Source: Myxococcales bacterium
Lineage (GTDB): Bacteria > Myxococcota_A > UBA9042 > UBA3505
Reading direction: 5' to 3'
NCBI GenBank assembly: GCA_002728755.1
Contig: PBVT01000016.1
Location: 49,670 to 113,669, forward strand
DNA length: 64,000 bases
Below the pieces are notes generated by a model, which searched no databases, was not told the origin of the DNA, and saw nothing but the letters and a program-made list of their open reading frames with translations. Positions 52,687 through 62,084 of this stretch are shown here, one piece after another (position 1 is the stretch's first letter; the number at the start of each line of letters is the position of its first letter). A program made the translations under genes and the position numbers.

Positions 52687-54596
52687 AGGGCGCGAGGATC
52701 GGTCAGCTTGCCAGTGACTGCGCTCGCTGCCGCCACGGCCGGCGATACCAGATAAACAGGCCCCGGTGCACCCATTCGACGACTAAAGTTTCGATTGGTT
52801 GTGCTCGCGGTGGTCTCCCCATCTCGAGGGATCCCCGGACCATTTCCAATACAGGAGCCGCAACCCGGCAAGGTCACGACACAACCCGCAGACTTGAAGA
52901 CATCAAGGAACCCTGCGTCTTCCGCTTCTTTCAGCACATCTGCGCTCGATGGTGTCACCGTTACCCGCACATTGGGGGCGATAGGATACTCTCGGATAAT
53001 ATCCGCAGCCGCTCGAAGATCAGCGAACGAACCTCCGGTACAGGACGCGATCACCACATTATGAATCGGGATGTCACCGACTTCCACCAGAGGCTGGCGG
53101 TTGCGTGAATCACCAGGTGTGGCAACCGTCATGGGGACATCTTCCATTCGAACGGTAATCTCGTTGGCGTATTGCGCACCAGGATCTGGGTAGACCAGCT
53201 GGTCCGTCACATCGATATCGCGGCGCTCGGCAAGGAACTTCACGACGGCATCACATGGCTCCAGCACGCCTGTCATCAACCCGCCTTCTACGGTCATATT
53301 GGTGAGAACCGAAAGCTCGTCGACGTTCCATTGGTCGAGGCCGGAACCACCAAACTGGACCACACAGGTATCCGTTGGGCTTTCACGCCATTGTTCCTCG
53401 CGGAAGTAGGGATCGCCGATGAGATGAAGGATCAAATCCTTCGGAGAGATACAGCCCTGCGCGTCACCCTCCACAACGACCCGAACCACCTTGGGAACGG
53501 TGACGGGGATAAGACCCGTGCGTAAGGCAAAGGACATCGCAGTGGATCCAACTCCAAACGCGAAGGTGTTCAAAACCCCTGCCGTCGGTGTGTGACTATC
53601 CGTAAGTACAACGATGGTCCCTGGTAGCGCGTAATGCTCTACCACCAGTCGATGGCATACTCCTGCCGGATATTCTCGGTCAGGGCCATGTAGACGAAGG
53701 CCATACTTATTACTGACTTCCACCATCTCGTTGGCCAGACGCGTCGCCGGCGCGAGCCTGGAATCCCGAACCTTTTCCGGTACCGCGTCATGGCTAAGGA
53801 GCACAAAATGATCTTCGAAGGCCGCCACCAGCTCCGGAGATTCCACGGGGACATCACCCCACTCCTGCTCGTACAGAGCCATAACCATGCCAGCCGTATA
53901 TTCGTGAACACCTCGGAAACCAGCCTGACAGAAGACCTGCATTCCAGGATCCACTCGCGAAACACCAGCCGATTCGCCTGCACCCGTCCAGGTGTTTTTC
54001 GCGATAATCTTTTCTACGCAGTTTAACGGACGTGCGGGCAGATCCGTTGCATAGGGCGGTTCCACAGCTCCATCGATCAATGCCGTGCCGTACTGAAGAA
54101 GTCCCCCACTCCGCGCTACTGCCCGGAAAAATGGAGGCAACGCATCGTGGAACTCGCTGGGTTCGATATTCTCACCGGCATGAAGCCGGTCTAGTACTGA
54201 CATATCCGTCGTAAAGGGTACGCCCGCGTACACCATATTCTCCTGGAATATGCGCTGAAAGCTGTTCGCAATGATCAGCTCAATACCGGCACCCTGATGG
54301 GCAACAACCGCCGCCTCACGAGAGGAGCCGGTTCCATAGGCGTCTCCCCCAACGACCACCTGAAAGTCACCTGTTCTTACATCGTCGCCCTTCACCAGCT
54401 CTCGAAAGTTCTCAAGGAAGTATGGCCCGAGTACGTCGGGGGTATATCCACGCGTACAGGCCTGGCCACTGATCATATCGTCCGTGTTCACACCAAAGGC
54501 CAGATCTGGCACCTCCGCTAAATCAACACCATCCAACTGGGCGCGGATTGGATCGTTTTCGGCGGTAAGGTAAAGGATTCGGCCACGAAGTCTCAC
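52683..54596 (-). CDS. aconitase-superfamily hydratase with N-terminal swivel domain
   Basis: A 637-residue single-chain member of the aconitase/isopropylmalate isomerase superfamily. The swivel domain is at the N-terminus: GDAYGTGSSREAAVVAH (catalytic Ser/Arg about 91-93) and ANSFQRIFQENMVYAG. The cluster-binding part follows, with DSHTPTAGVLNTFAFGVGST, SCTGGSF (Cys519) and GCGSCIG (Cys579, Cys582) as the three ligands of the [4Fe-4S] cluster. This order is the reverse of classical aconitase A and of LeuC-LeuD. Substrate (citrate, isopropylmalate, homocitrate or methylcitrate) cannot be assigned. GTG 54596 has AAGGGG seven bases upstream. Confidence 0.85.
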   Translation of the reverse strand: MRLRGRILYLTAENDPIRAQLDGVDLAEVPDLAFGVNTDDMISGQACTRGYTPDVLGPYFLENFRELVKGDDVRTGDFQVVVGGDAYGTGSSREAAVVAHQGAGIELIIANSFQRIFQENMVYAGVPFTTDMSVLDRLHAGENIEPSEFHDALPPFFRAVARSGGLLQYGTALIDGAVEPPYATDLPARPLNCVEKIIAKNTWTGAGESAGVSRVDPGMQVFCQAGFRGVHEYTAGMVMALYEQEWGDVPVESPELVAAFEDHFVLLSHDAVPEKVRDSRLAPATRLANEMVEVSNKYGLRLHGPDREYPAGVCHRLVVEHYALPGTIVVLTDSHTPTAGVLNTFAFGVGSTAMSFALRTGLIPVTVPKVVRVVVEGDAQGCISPKDLILHLIGDPYFREEQWRESPTDTCVVQFGGSGLDQWNVDELSVLTNMTVEGGLMTGVLEPCDAVVKFLAERRDIDVTDQLVYPDPGAQYANEITVRMEDVPMTVATPGDSRNRQPLVEVGDIPIHNVVIASCTGGSFADLRAAADIIREYPIAPNVRVTVTPSSADVLKEAEDAGFLDVFKSAGCVVTLPGCGSCIGNGPGIPRDGETTASTTNRNFSRRMGAPGPVYLVSPAVAAASAVTGKLTDPRAL

Positions 54597-54823
54597 GTAA
54601 TGACCCCTTGATTGGTAAAAAAGGCGGGCGGCTGGTGGGCCAGCCTAAAACAAGCGTACCCAGCGCACAAGCTCTTTATGACCCACGAACCTTGTTTTCG
54701 AAAAGCAAAAACAGGGTATCCTCAGTATTCATGCCCCAAAATGGGCGTGAGTGGAAAAGGCTGAGAAAGTCATGTACATGAACCGCGGTCGCTAATTCGT
54801 TCGCTCCTGACCCCTGAGAGAAG

Positions 54824-55753
54824 ATGTCCGATCCGGTACCAGTTACAATCATCTCCGGTTTCCTCGGCAGCGGGAAGACGACCCTGCTCAACCGGTTATT
54901 GCACGAAGACCATGGCTTTCGTGTCGCCGTGATCGTGAATGAATTCGGTGCGGTAGGGATCGACGGAAATGTCGTCGCCGGTGGAGAACAGTTCGTAGAA
55001 CTCGATAATGGCTGCATCTGCTGCGCCCTGAATAAAGAACTTGAAGAGTTGGCCACAAACCTCCTTGATAACAAGGAGATAACACATGTTGTCTTGGAGA
55101 CAACAGGCTTGGCAGACCCCCTGCCTGTCGCCTGGACTTTTGTTCGTAACGAGCTGGGCGATCACTACCGAATCGATGCTCTAGTCACGGTCGCTGACGC
55201 CGCCAATCTGGAATCCGCTCTTCAACAATCCCCTGTCGCCAAACTGCAGATCGAGCGGGCCGATATTCTGGTCTTGAATAAAATGGATCTGGTGGATGAC
55301 GATGGAGAGCAAGCCATCCGTACCATCCGTGAATTGAACGGCCACGCCTCAGTATTGCCGGCCTCATTTGGTGACTTGCCATTATCCCTCATACTGGCTC
55401 CGAACCAGCCGCCCCGCACCTGGACAGACGTCGACACAAGCCCAATTGCGGCACATCCAACCTTTGACACCTGGTGCTTTGAGGCTGAGGAGCTCTTCGA
55501 CGACGAACGATTGGAGGACTTTTTATATGGTCTTTCCCCCACCATTTTTCGGGTCAAGGGGCTCGTACGAACCAACGAAAGTCCTCAGTGGCAACTGGTG
55601 AATATCGTCTCCGGGCGAATCGACGTGCGACCAATTGAACCAACGCGCCCTCCAAAACAACCTGTGCTCGTATTTATCGGTCCCGATCTGGACTCCACAC
55701 AGCTTGAAATCGACTGTAAACAGCTCTTAACGGGCTCTAGTTGGGAGTCTTAA
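54824..55753 (+). CDS. CobW/ZNG1-family metal-transfer GTPase
   Basis: A 309-residue G3E-type P-loop GTPase that hands metals (often zinc or cobalt) to client enzymes. Walker A is GFLGSGKTT at 12-20. [10 protein letters not shown] (Cys64, Cys66, Cys67) is the CxCC metal-binding motif. [11 protein letters not shown] and [10 protein letters not shown] are the remaining switch and base-recognition blocks, and a short C-terminal domain of the CobW_C type follows ([24 protein letters not shown]). No client or zinc-regulatory gene adjoins it. Its end overlaps the next lipoprotein gene tail to tail by 17 bp. Confidence 0.9.
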   Translation: MSDPVPVTIISGFLGSGKTTLLNRLLHEDHGFRVAVIVNEFGAVGIDGNVVAGGEQFVELDNGCICCALNKELEELATNLLDNKEITHVVLETTGLADPLPVAWTFVRNELGDHYRIDALVTVADAANLESALQQSPVAKLQIERADILVLNKMDLVDDDGEQAIRTIRELNGHASVLPASFGDLPLSLILAPNQPPRTWTDVDTSPIAAHPTFDTWCFEAEELFDDERLEDFLYGLSPTIFRVKGLVRTNESPQWQLVNIVSGRIDVRPIEPTRPPKQPVLVFIGPDLDSTQLEIDCKQLLTGSSWES

Positions 55754-57215
55754 ACTCCCAGGCCACCTCAAAGGTCTGCCGTGCCGTAGCGTCTTTGAAC
55801 ATCAGATCCTGGGTCAGCTCAAAGACACATTGGCTCAGCTCTTCGTCCATGGTGGAGTTGTCGAGCACCATGGTGTTTTGCACGGAACCCGTTGGGTTCA
55901 CCGAAAACTCCATTCGTATGGTGCCGGTGGTTGTACCCCGCCGGCGTAAAGCCGCGTAATAGCATTCCTTGATCGGACGAATGATCGACCGGAGACCGGG
56001 CCGAACCCATTCGACTCCCTCGGCCGCCCCTTGAAGAGTGGCGACTGTGGCAAGAGAGACGACGCCTCGCATGCTGGGGCTTTTCTCTCGCTCCCGCCAG
56101 TACTGCTCGACTTCACGGTCCGACATCAGCCCCATTCGTCGCCATTTGCGCTCTAATTGGCCATCTTTTTTTTTTCCGACCTGTCCCGTGGTTCCATACA
56201 ATTGCTGCCATAGGAAGAGGCTCTCCTCGTTGAAATGTTCCACGGCACTCGACGCCAGGACTGCGTCCTTACACCCGTGGGTCAATTCCGGTACCGAACG
56301 TGCCCCGTTCCGTCGAGGGGGTGGAGCCGTCTCAAAGCGTACAGAGATACCGCAATCTTCCGGTTGGTGAATCATCTCCAGAAGATGCGCCACCTCGCCG
56401 AACTCCGTATCCGGGGTAGGCGCGAGGGTGACGCCGAACGCTTCGTCGTTTAACTGACAGACCACTCGCAACAGCTCATCAAGGGACCAATGACCGCTCA
56501 GGCGTCCACGGTGACGTGGCATCAGCGGGCAACGACCCGGTTGCAAGATCAATTCCACCGAATCCATCGGAAGGTTGATATCCCATACAACGCCGGGAAC
56601 TGCCCCTTGTGGTTGCGGGTTACCAATAGCGCGGACGCCGTTCATACTCCATTTAAGGGTAACGTCCGTGCGATATCGAATGGCCTGTTTAGTTCCTTCC
56701 CATTCCTGATACACCGGCATCCGCAAATGCAATGCCACCATATTGTCCGGGGAGCGCGCCGCCAGGAGCATCTCCATTCGACCCATGGCACGTAGGGTGT
56801 GCACCACCTGCGCAACGGTCCGGAACGGCATGGACCGGTCAATATAAAGGATCATCGGCCTCAGAGGCTCGTTCTTCGGTAGATCACTGATCGCGTCTGC
56901 GAGAGGGCGAATGAGGAAAAGATCTTCTGTGTCGATCTGCTCGCCAGACACGAGTCCAGCGGTCAGAGCCAGCTCTTCGTGTACCTCACCCTCGGGCCCG
57001 GAATGGATCCCTAGAACATCCGGGCTCAGCCACACAATGGGCCCGTCTTCAAGGATGCGCCCGTTTTCCACATTCGGCACGGCGACATCCAGCCACGGCT
57101 TCACAACCTCCGTCACCACATCGAGCTCGACCGTTCTGGGCTGCGTTTTATGACAGCCAAGCAGAAAGAATAGAGCGATGATTAAGACATATGGAGACCG
57201 TAACCGATACACCAT
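55737..57215 (-). CDS. lipoprotein with AgmX/TonB-like C-terminal domain
   Basis: A 492-residue lipoprotein. ATG 57215 (or the GTG directly after, with AGGGGG six bases upstream) gives [17 protein letters not shown], a good lipobox; an open frame up to 57341 adds 42 residues with no signal. The middle region contains ExbD-like blocks twice ([27 protein letters not shown] and the later [16 protein letters not shown]), which recall ExbD/TolR periplasmic folds. The C-terminus (about 400-492) is an AgmX/PglI-type TonB-like domain: [47 protein letters not shown]. Probably part of an envelope motor-linked or trans-envelope complex. Confidence 0.75.
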   Translation of the reverse strand: MVYRLRSPYVLIIALFFLLGCHKTQPRTVELDVVTEVVKPWLDVAVPNVENGRILEDGPIVWLSPDVLGIHSGPEGEVHEELALTAGLVSGEQIDTEDLFLIRPLADAISDLPKNEPLRPMILYIDRSMPFRTVAQVVHTLRAMGRMEMLLAARSPDNMVALHLRMPVYQEWEGTKQAIRYRTDVTLKWSMNGVRAIGNPQPQGAVPGVVWDINLPMDSVELILQPGRCPLMPRHRGRLSGHWSLDELLRVVCQLNDEAFGVTLAPTPDTEFGEVAHLLEMIHQPEDCGISVRFETAPPPRRNGARSVPELTHGCKDAVLASSAVEHFNEESLFLWQQLYGTTGQVGKKKDGQLERKWRRMGLMSDREVEQYWREREKSPSMRGVVSLATVATLQGAAEGVEWVRPGLRSIIRPIKECYYAALRRRGTTTGTIRMEFSVNPTGSVQNTMVLDNSTMDEELSQCVFELTQDLMFKDATARQTFEVAWEFKTPN

Positions 57216-57611
57216 CCACCCCCTTCGGAATCCCCCTCCCAGGAAACACAACCGAATCTTGGTGATAGCGTGAGTAATAGACTCGCTTAATATACCATTT
57301 TTCTGGGCTAACTGCACAATTTCCCTAGGCGTTTTCATCAATTGCTGCTGTATGCCATCGGCGTTTACCCTACCCTATGGAGGTAGATAATTGATGAGGA
57401 ATTACTAGAACCCTAGTTGTCACAATCGACCACACAATGGACACCTTGAATCCTGGTTTTGAACAAAATTCACTGAAATTTCAGAAACCGCTTCACGCCG
57501 TCGTTTCGTGATGTACACGGGGCTCACACTGAAAAAACGAACGACTCCCCCTCTTGATTCCTAAACCGCGCTTGATGACCGGTGCACATGCGGCACAACC
57601 CCCCGGCCCCA
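57216..57611. other. 396-bp gene-free spacer with two palindromes
   Basis: No coding frame with support. It holds the leader of the AgmX-like lipoprotein at its left and the downstream side of the Cys-rich paralog at its right. CTGAAATTTCAG (57473-57484) is a perfect 12-bp palindrome, and ACTAG/CTAGT with a 4-nt gap lies at 57404-57417. Either could be an operator of the minus-strand lipoprotein gene. No clear intrinsic terminator for the gene ending at 57612 is seen. Confidence 0.4.
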
Positions 57612-59309
57612 TCAATTCCCATAGGTATACGCCGAAATACGGACGACCCCACAATCACCACTTTCGGAACCAATCGCAAAATAAAGATCTGCGTTCGGAT
57701 CGTATCCGCCCCAACCGATAAACGGCGCCGAATTGATACTGCAGAATCCATTGATCTGGTACCACTCCGACGAAACACACCAATCATAGATATAGAATCG
57801 ATAATTGATAACCAGGTTGGGAATGGACTGGAGAACAACCATATCCAGGCCGCCGTTCGCATACCCAGCCTTGAGGGTAAAGACGACCTCCGGTCCCTGA
57901 ATACCACACCAGTTATAGCTATAGTCCTTCTGGAAGTCGCAGGTGTTGACCTCCAAAATCCCGCCACTGCCCATATCGATAGGATCGTCGCAGGTTTCGC
58001 CGGTAATCTGCTCACAGCTACCACCAACGCATTCTCCCGACCCGCAATTATCATTACAGGTCAGGGGATCGCCATCGTCACATGTCCCCGATAAGAGGTT
58101 CTGTACACAGACACCATTGGTGCATACACCCTCGCTACAGGCGCCATCCAGCTCGGAACAATCAAGAGCTACTCCAGAGACACACATACCATTGTGGCAT
58201 TGATCAGAGCTCGTGCACAGATCACCATCTTCACACTCTCCGGGAAGGTTCATGGCAACACATCCGCCGTTCTGACAGGCTCCAGCCGTACACTGGCTGT
58301 CGAGAACCGAACAATCCATCGCCTCTCCCTGGCAGATCCCCTCCTCACAGACATCGTTCATCGTGCAGGGGTTCCCATCATTGCATTCGGACTCAATATT
58401 TTCGTGAATGCAGTTACCCTCGGCATCGCAGCTATCCTGGGTACAGGGGTTTTGATCATTGCATGCATTCAGGGGATCGCCGGCGCAGACATGGTCGGCG
58501 TTGCAGGCATCCCCAAAGGTACAGCTATTTCCATCATCACAGGCCGCCCCCTCGGGTAGCCAGACGGGTACACATCCTTGCCCTGTAACACAGGACACAG
58601 AGCTGGCGCAGGACTTATCCTGGCACACAACCAACGGACCACCTGTACAGGTCCCAAGATAACAATGATCGTCGGTAGTACATTCGTCGCCGTCGTCACA
58701 TTGACCTTGCGTCATCGGCTCATGCACGACCTCGCCCTTTACACAAACATCCACAGTGCAGGGGTTACCATCATCTAGGTCTACAGCGATTCCAGGCTCA
58801 CACCAGCCATTCATGCAGCTGTCGCCCTCGTTACACGCGTTCTCATCGTAGACGCAGGGTGTTCCATTCGTACTGGGTGGATGCAAACAGGTTGGCTCAC
58901 CCGCTCCGCAGGTACATAGATCGTCCGTGCACGGATCTTGATCGTCGCAGGCTGTCTGCTGTCCAGAACAGGTTAACCCCGACTCTGGACAATCATCACC
59001 CGTGCAAAGCTCACAGGTAGCCCCCGATGTACAACAGTTCCCATCATCACAACCCGAGCCTGCAACCTTCGGAGTACACGTCTCAAGCCCCGCCTCATCT
59101 GTCGTGCACGAAACACAAGGATCATTCGACGAATACTGTGATGCAGTGATGTCGGGTCCGCTCTGCAGATCCTGCCCGACTTGCACGTCCTGCACGTCAT
59201 CGCTCACTACGGGTACACCTGGCTCCACGGAGCCACATCCCCACATATTTACAAAACCAAAAAGCCCAAAAGACAAAAACAAAAAACCAAACGGCTTGCA
59301 CAAATACAC
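57612..59309 (-). CDS. Cys-rich repeat lipoprotein, paralog 1
   Basis: A 565-residue exported protein. GTG 59309 has AAGGAGG five bases upstream, a strong Shine-Dalgarno, and gives a hydrophobic signal ending NMWGCGS; a frame to ATG 59387 is not supported. After a short acidic linker the chain reads NDPCVSCTTDEAG and then about 13 CDDGdpCTxDxC-type units (C-x-DG-x-x-C-T-x-x-x-x-C) to about residue 420. The C-terminal 140 residues form a compact strand-rich domain opening GETCDDPIDMGSGGILEVNTCDF and CGIQGPEVVFTLKA, resembling pre-peptidase C-terminal (PPC) sandwiches. It is a close paralog of the next gene on this strand. Function unknown. Confidence 0.8.
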   Translation of the reverse strand: MYLCKPFGFLFLSFGLFGFVNMWGCGSVEPGVPVVSDDVQDVQVGQDLQSGPDITASQYSSNDPCVSCTTDEAGLETCTPKVAGSGCDDGNCCTSGATCELCTGDDCPESGLTCSGQQTACDDQDPCTDDLCTCGAGEPTCLHPPSTNGTPCVYDENACNEGDSCMNGWCEPGIAVDLDDGNPCTVDVCVKGEVVHEPMTQGQCDDGDECTTDDHCYLGTCTGGPLVVCQDKSCASSVSCVTGQGCVPVWLPEGAACDDGNSCTFGDACNADHVCAGDPLNACNDQNPCTQDSCDAEGNCIHENIESECNDGNPCTMNDVCEEGICQGEAMDCSVLDSQCTAGACQNGGCVAMNLPGECEDGDLCTSSDQCHNGMCVSGVALDCSELDGACSEGVCTNGVCVQNLLSGTCDDGDPLTCNDNCGSGECVGGSCEQITGETCDDPIDMGSGGILEVNTCDFQKDYSYNWCGIQGPEVVFTLKAGYANGGLDMVVLQSIPNLVINYRFYIYDWCVSSEWYQINGFCSINSAPFIGWGGYDPNADLYFAIGSESGDCGVVRISAYTYGN

Positions 59310-59438
59310 AAAGCCCTCCTTCCCAGATTCCGCGAAACCACTAACGGAAACATCAGAGAAGATCACGTGGTTTTTGTCTTTCTCCAATCAAACCAGGCAT
59401 TTCAACTGATTTGGGCTCAAAAGATCGGAGCGTATCTT

Positions 59439-61088
59439 CTAGTTGGGCGCAGGAAATACCGAGATTTTTATCGGACCACAGGAGCCGGAGGTGCTGCTTA
59501 CCGCGTAGTAGATCTTCGATGTCTCAGGAATGCCGTTGCTCCAGGTATTCTGCGCCGACGTCCCCGCATAACAGAAGCCTTCCCATTCGATATCACAGTT
59601 GAGGGATGGGTAATCCATACCACGGTAGCTGATAACCATATTGGGGACCGATTGCAGAATATCCATCTCGATGTGGCCCGGGGAGTGAACGACGTTCACC
59701 GTAAAGAACATCTCGGGGCCGGTCATCCCACACCATTCGTAACTATAGTTCTGTTGGAAATCACAGAGGTCCACTTCAAGAACCCCACCATCGCCCAGTT
59801 CAATGGCGCTATCGCAGATATCCCCCGGTATGAGATTACACGAAGAGCCCGAACAGGAGCCATTGCTGCAGGTGTCGTTGCAGGTTTCCGGATCCCCATC
59901 ATCACATGAGCCGGTGGAAGGTACTGGCACGCAGCTTCCATTTGCGCAGGCGCCCACCACACAACCATCGTTGAGGGACGAACAGTCTTTCGGAGTCCCC
60001 TGGCAACTGCCGCCACTACAGACATCGTTGTCCGTGCAGGGATCGCCGTCATCGCAGTCCCCAGGTAGAGGAATCACGTCGCAGATACCATTCTCACAGA
60101 CACCGGTTCCGCATTGCCCAGACAGGACGGAACAATCCAGAGTTTCGCCGGTACAGGCTCCATCGATACAGGTGTCATTCAGAGTACAGGCATCTTGATC
60201 ATCGCAGGTCCCCGTGACTGGCGGATTTCCACAGCTACCGTCTTCGTTGCAGAAATCTTCGGTGCAGGGATTGCCATCGTCACAATTATCACCACTGTCT
60301 CCCTCACAGGCGTTGTCAGCCGTACAGGAGTCCGAAGTCGTACAGGGGTCCCCATCATCACAGGAGGCACCTGCGGGTAACCAGACCGTGACACAGCCCT
60401 CCCCTGTCACACAGGATACAGAGCTCGCACAGGCCCCCAGCTCACAAACGACGGCCGGACCGCCCACACAATTACCAAGATAGCATTGGTCTTCTGTCGT
60501 ACATTCGTCGCCGTCATCGCATTGGCCCTCTGTAAGGGGCTGGTGTTCGACAACGCCTTTAATACATACATCGGTCGTACAGGGGTTTCCGTCGTCCAGA
60601 TCGGTGGGAGCACCCGGTTCACAGGTGCCGTTCACACAGGTGTCCCCATCCGTGCAGGCGTTCTCATCGTAAACACAGGCCGCACCATCCGCGCTCACCT
60701 GGGTGTCACATTCGGCCGTTCCGGTGGAACAATCACAGAGATCATCGGTACAGGGGTCGCCATCGTCACAGACCGAAGAGTCGCCAGTACAACGTAGACC
60801 CGAAGCGGCACAATCTTCCCCTTCACAGATGACGCATTGTTCATCGACCGTGCAGCAATCCGAATCATCACAGGCATTACCAGCGGAGACCGCCACACAA
60901 TTCTCGGTACCATCGGCTCCGGTCGTACACGAGACGCAGGGATCGTTCGGATCCAATGTAACGCCTGTGTCTGTACCAACTCCGGTATCCGAGGGATCGA
61001 CCGTGTTGCCGTTGCTCCCACAAGCAAAGATCATCAACCCAAAGATCGCGAATAGACCGATCCGTAATAATTCGTTCGTTCCCCGCAT
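59439..61088 (-). CDS. Cys-rich repeat lipoprotein, paralog 2
   Basis: A 549-residue paralog with the same plan: lipoprotein signal ending FGLMIFACGSNG, linker, NDPCVSCTTGADG, a run of CDDGdpCT units, and a C-terminal PPC-like domain (GDICDSAIELGDGGVLEVDLCDF, CGMTGPEMFFTVNV). The repeat region aligns unit by unit with paralog 1, including shared idiosyncratic blocks such as VYDENAC, DLDDGNPCT, GQCDDGDECTT and the Y-L-G-x-C-x-G-G-P unit. The C-terminal domains are less similar, so they may bind different things. The two genes are 129 bp apart and probably arose by tandem duplication. Confidence 0.8.
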   Translation of the reverse strand: MRGTNELLRIGLFAIFGLMIFACGSNGNTVDPSDTGVGTDTGVTLDPNDPCVSCTTGADGTENCVAVSAGNACDDSDCCTVDEQCVICEGEDCAASGLRCTGDSSVCDDGDPCTDDLCDCSTGTAECDTQVSADGAACVYDENACTDGDTCVNGTCEPGAPTDLDDGNPCTTDVCIKGVVEHQPLTEGQCDDGDECTTEDQCYLGNCVGGPAVVCELGACASSVSCVTGEGCVTVWLPAGASCDDGDPCTTSDSCTADNACEGDSGDNCDDGNPCTEDFCNEDGSCGNPPVTGTCDDQDACTLNDTCIDGACTGETLDCSVLSGQCGTGVCENGICDVIPLPGDCDDGDPCTDNDVCSGGSCQGTPKDCSSLNDGCVVGACANGSCVPVPSTGSCDDGDPETCNDTCSNGSCSGSSCNLIPGDICDSAIELGDGGVLEVDLCDFQQNYSYEWCGMTGPEMFFTVNVVHSPGHIEMDILQSVPNMVISYRGMDYPSLNCDIEWEGFCYAGTSAQNTWSNGIPETSKIYYAVSSTSGSCGPIKISVFPAPN

Positions 61089-61198
61089 AAGCGCCTCACT
61101 CCAAGATTCAAACCCTCAAGGGCACAGATGTAGCGGATTTCGGGCTCCGGGTCACGTAGGAATTATCCCGTACACACCCGGTTCGACCGAACCTCCAC

Positions 61199-62023
61199 CT
61201 AATCCAGGAAGAAATCCTGAATCAGATTCGAACCCGGCACCACGGAATAGCCGTCCAGATCGGTCACGCCTTCCTCGGCAAGTACTTCGTCGTCGATGAA
61301 GAAGTTCCCCGTACAGCTGCCCGCCTCTCGGCATAAGATGGCGTGGGCTGAGTCAGCCATGATTTCCGGTGTGCGGCTCTGATTACACATGGCGTCCCCA
61401 CCCAGAATATTGCGTACGGCCGCCGTCGCGATGGCCGTTCTGGGCCAGAGAGCGTTGATACCAATACCGGCCGAAGCGAACTCGGCCGACATACCTAGCA
61501 CCCATACACTCATGGAGTATTTGGCCAGGGTATAGGCGGAATGATTCTGGAACCATTTGGCCTTCATACTGAGCGGCGGTGAGATGTTCAGGATATGCGG
61601 ATTATCCGCTTTCAGCAGATGCGGAATGGCCAACTTGGAGCAGAGGAACGAGCCGCGCGCATTGATCTGATGCATCAGGTCGAAACGTTTCATCGACGTC
61701 TGAAGGGTACCTGTGAGGTTGATGGCGCTGGCGTTATTGATCAGCACATCGATACCGCCAAAGGTCTCCACCGCAGACTCCATGGCCGCCTGCACCTCTT
61801 CCTCGAAGCGGATATCTACTTTGCAGGCCAGCGCCTGGCCTCCTGCGGCTTTGATATCTTCCGCAGCGGTGTAGATGGTTCCCGGCAATTTGGGGTGTGG
61901 TTCCGTGGTCTTTGCGGCAATAACCACATTGGCACCATCTCGCGCCGCACGCATGGCGATGGCGTGACCGATGCCTCGACTCGCTCCCGTAATGAACAGT
62001 GTTTTTCCCTTCAAATCGCTCAT
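61199..62023 (-). CDS. short-chain dehydrogenase, HSDL2-like
   Basis: A 274-residue NAD(P)-dependent SDR. GASRGIGHAIA is the cofactor loop, NNASAIN the following conserved block, and Y-x3-K appears as YTLAKYSM. NPHILNISPPLSMKAKWFQNHSAYTLAK and GINALWPRTAIATAAV are characteristic of the HSDL2/classical SDR group seen with the block ASAINLTGT. Substrate unknown. A 6-bp inverted repeat (61180-61193) lies just after the stop on this strand. It is 61 bp from the sulfate-activation genes and may be unrelated to them. Confidence 0.85.
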   Translation of the reverse strand: MSDLKGKTLFITGASRGIGHAIAMRAARDGANVVIAAKTTEPHPKLPGTIYTAAEDIKAAGGQALACKVDIRFEEEVQAAMESAVETFGGIDVLINNASAINLTGTLQTSMKRFDLMHQINARGSFLCSKLAIPHLLKADNPHILNISPPLSMKAKWFQNHSAYTLAKYSMSVWVLGMSAEFASAGIGINALWPRTAIATAAVRNILGGDAMCNQSRTPEIMADSAHAILCREAGSCTGNFFIDDEVLAEEGVTDLDGYSVVPGSNLIQDFFLD

Positions 62024-62084
62024 ATAACTCCCCGGTTCTCGGAGCAGGGAGTATCGAAGGAAGTTACCGGCGGGTCAAGCGCGT

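Noticed and set aside
58082..61299. Several plus-strand frames opposite the two Cys-rich lipoproteins.
   Set aside because: Low-complexity shadows of the repeated CDDGdpCT codons; no signals or motifs.
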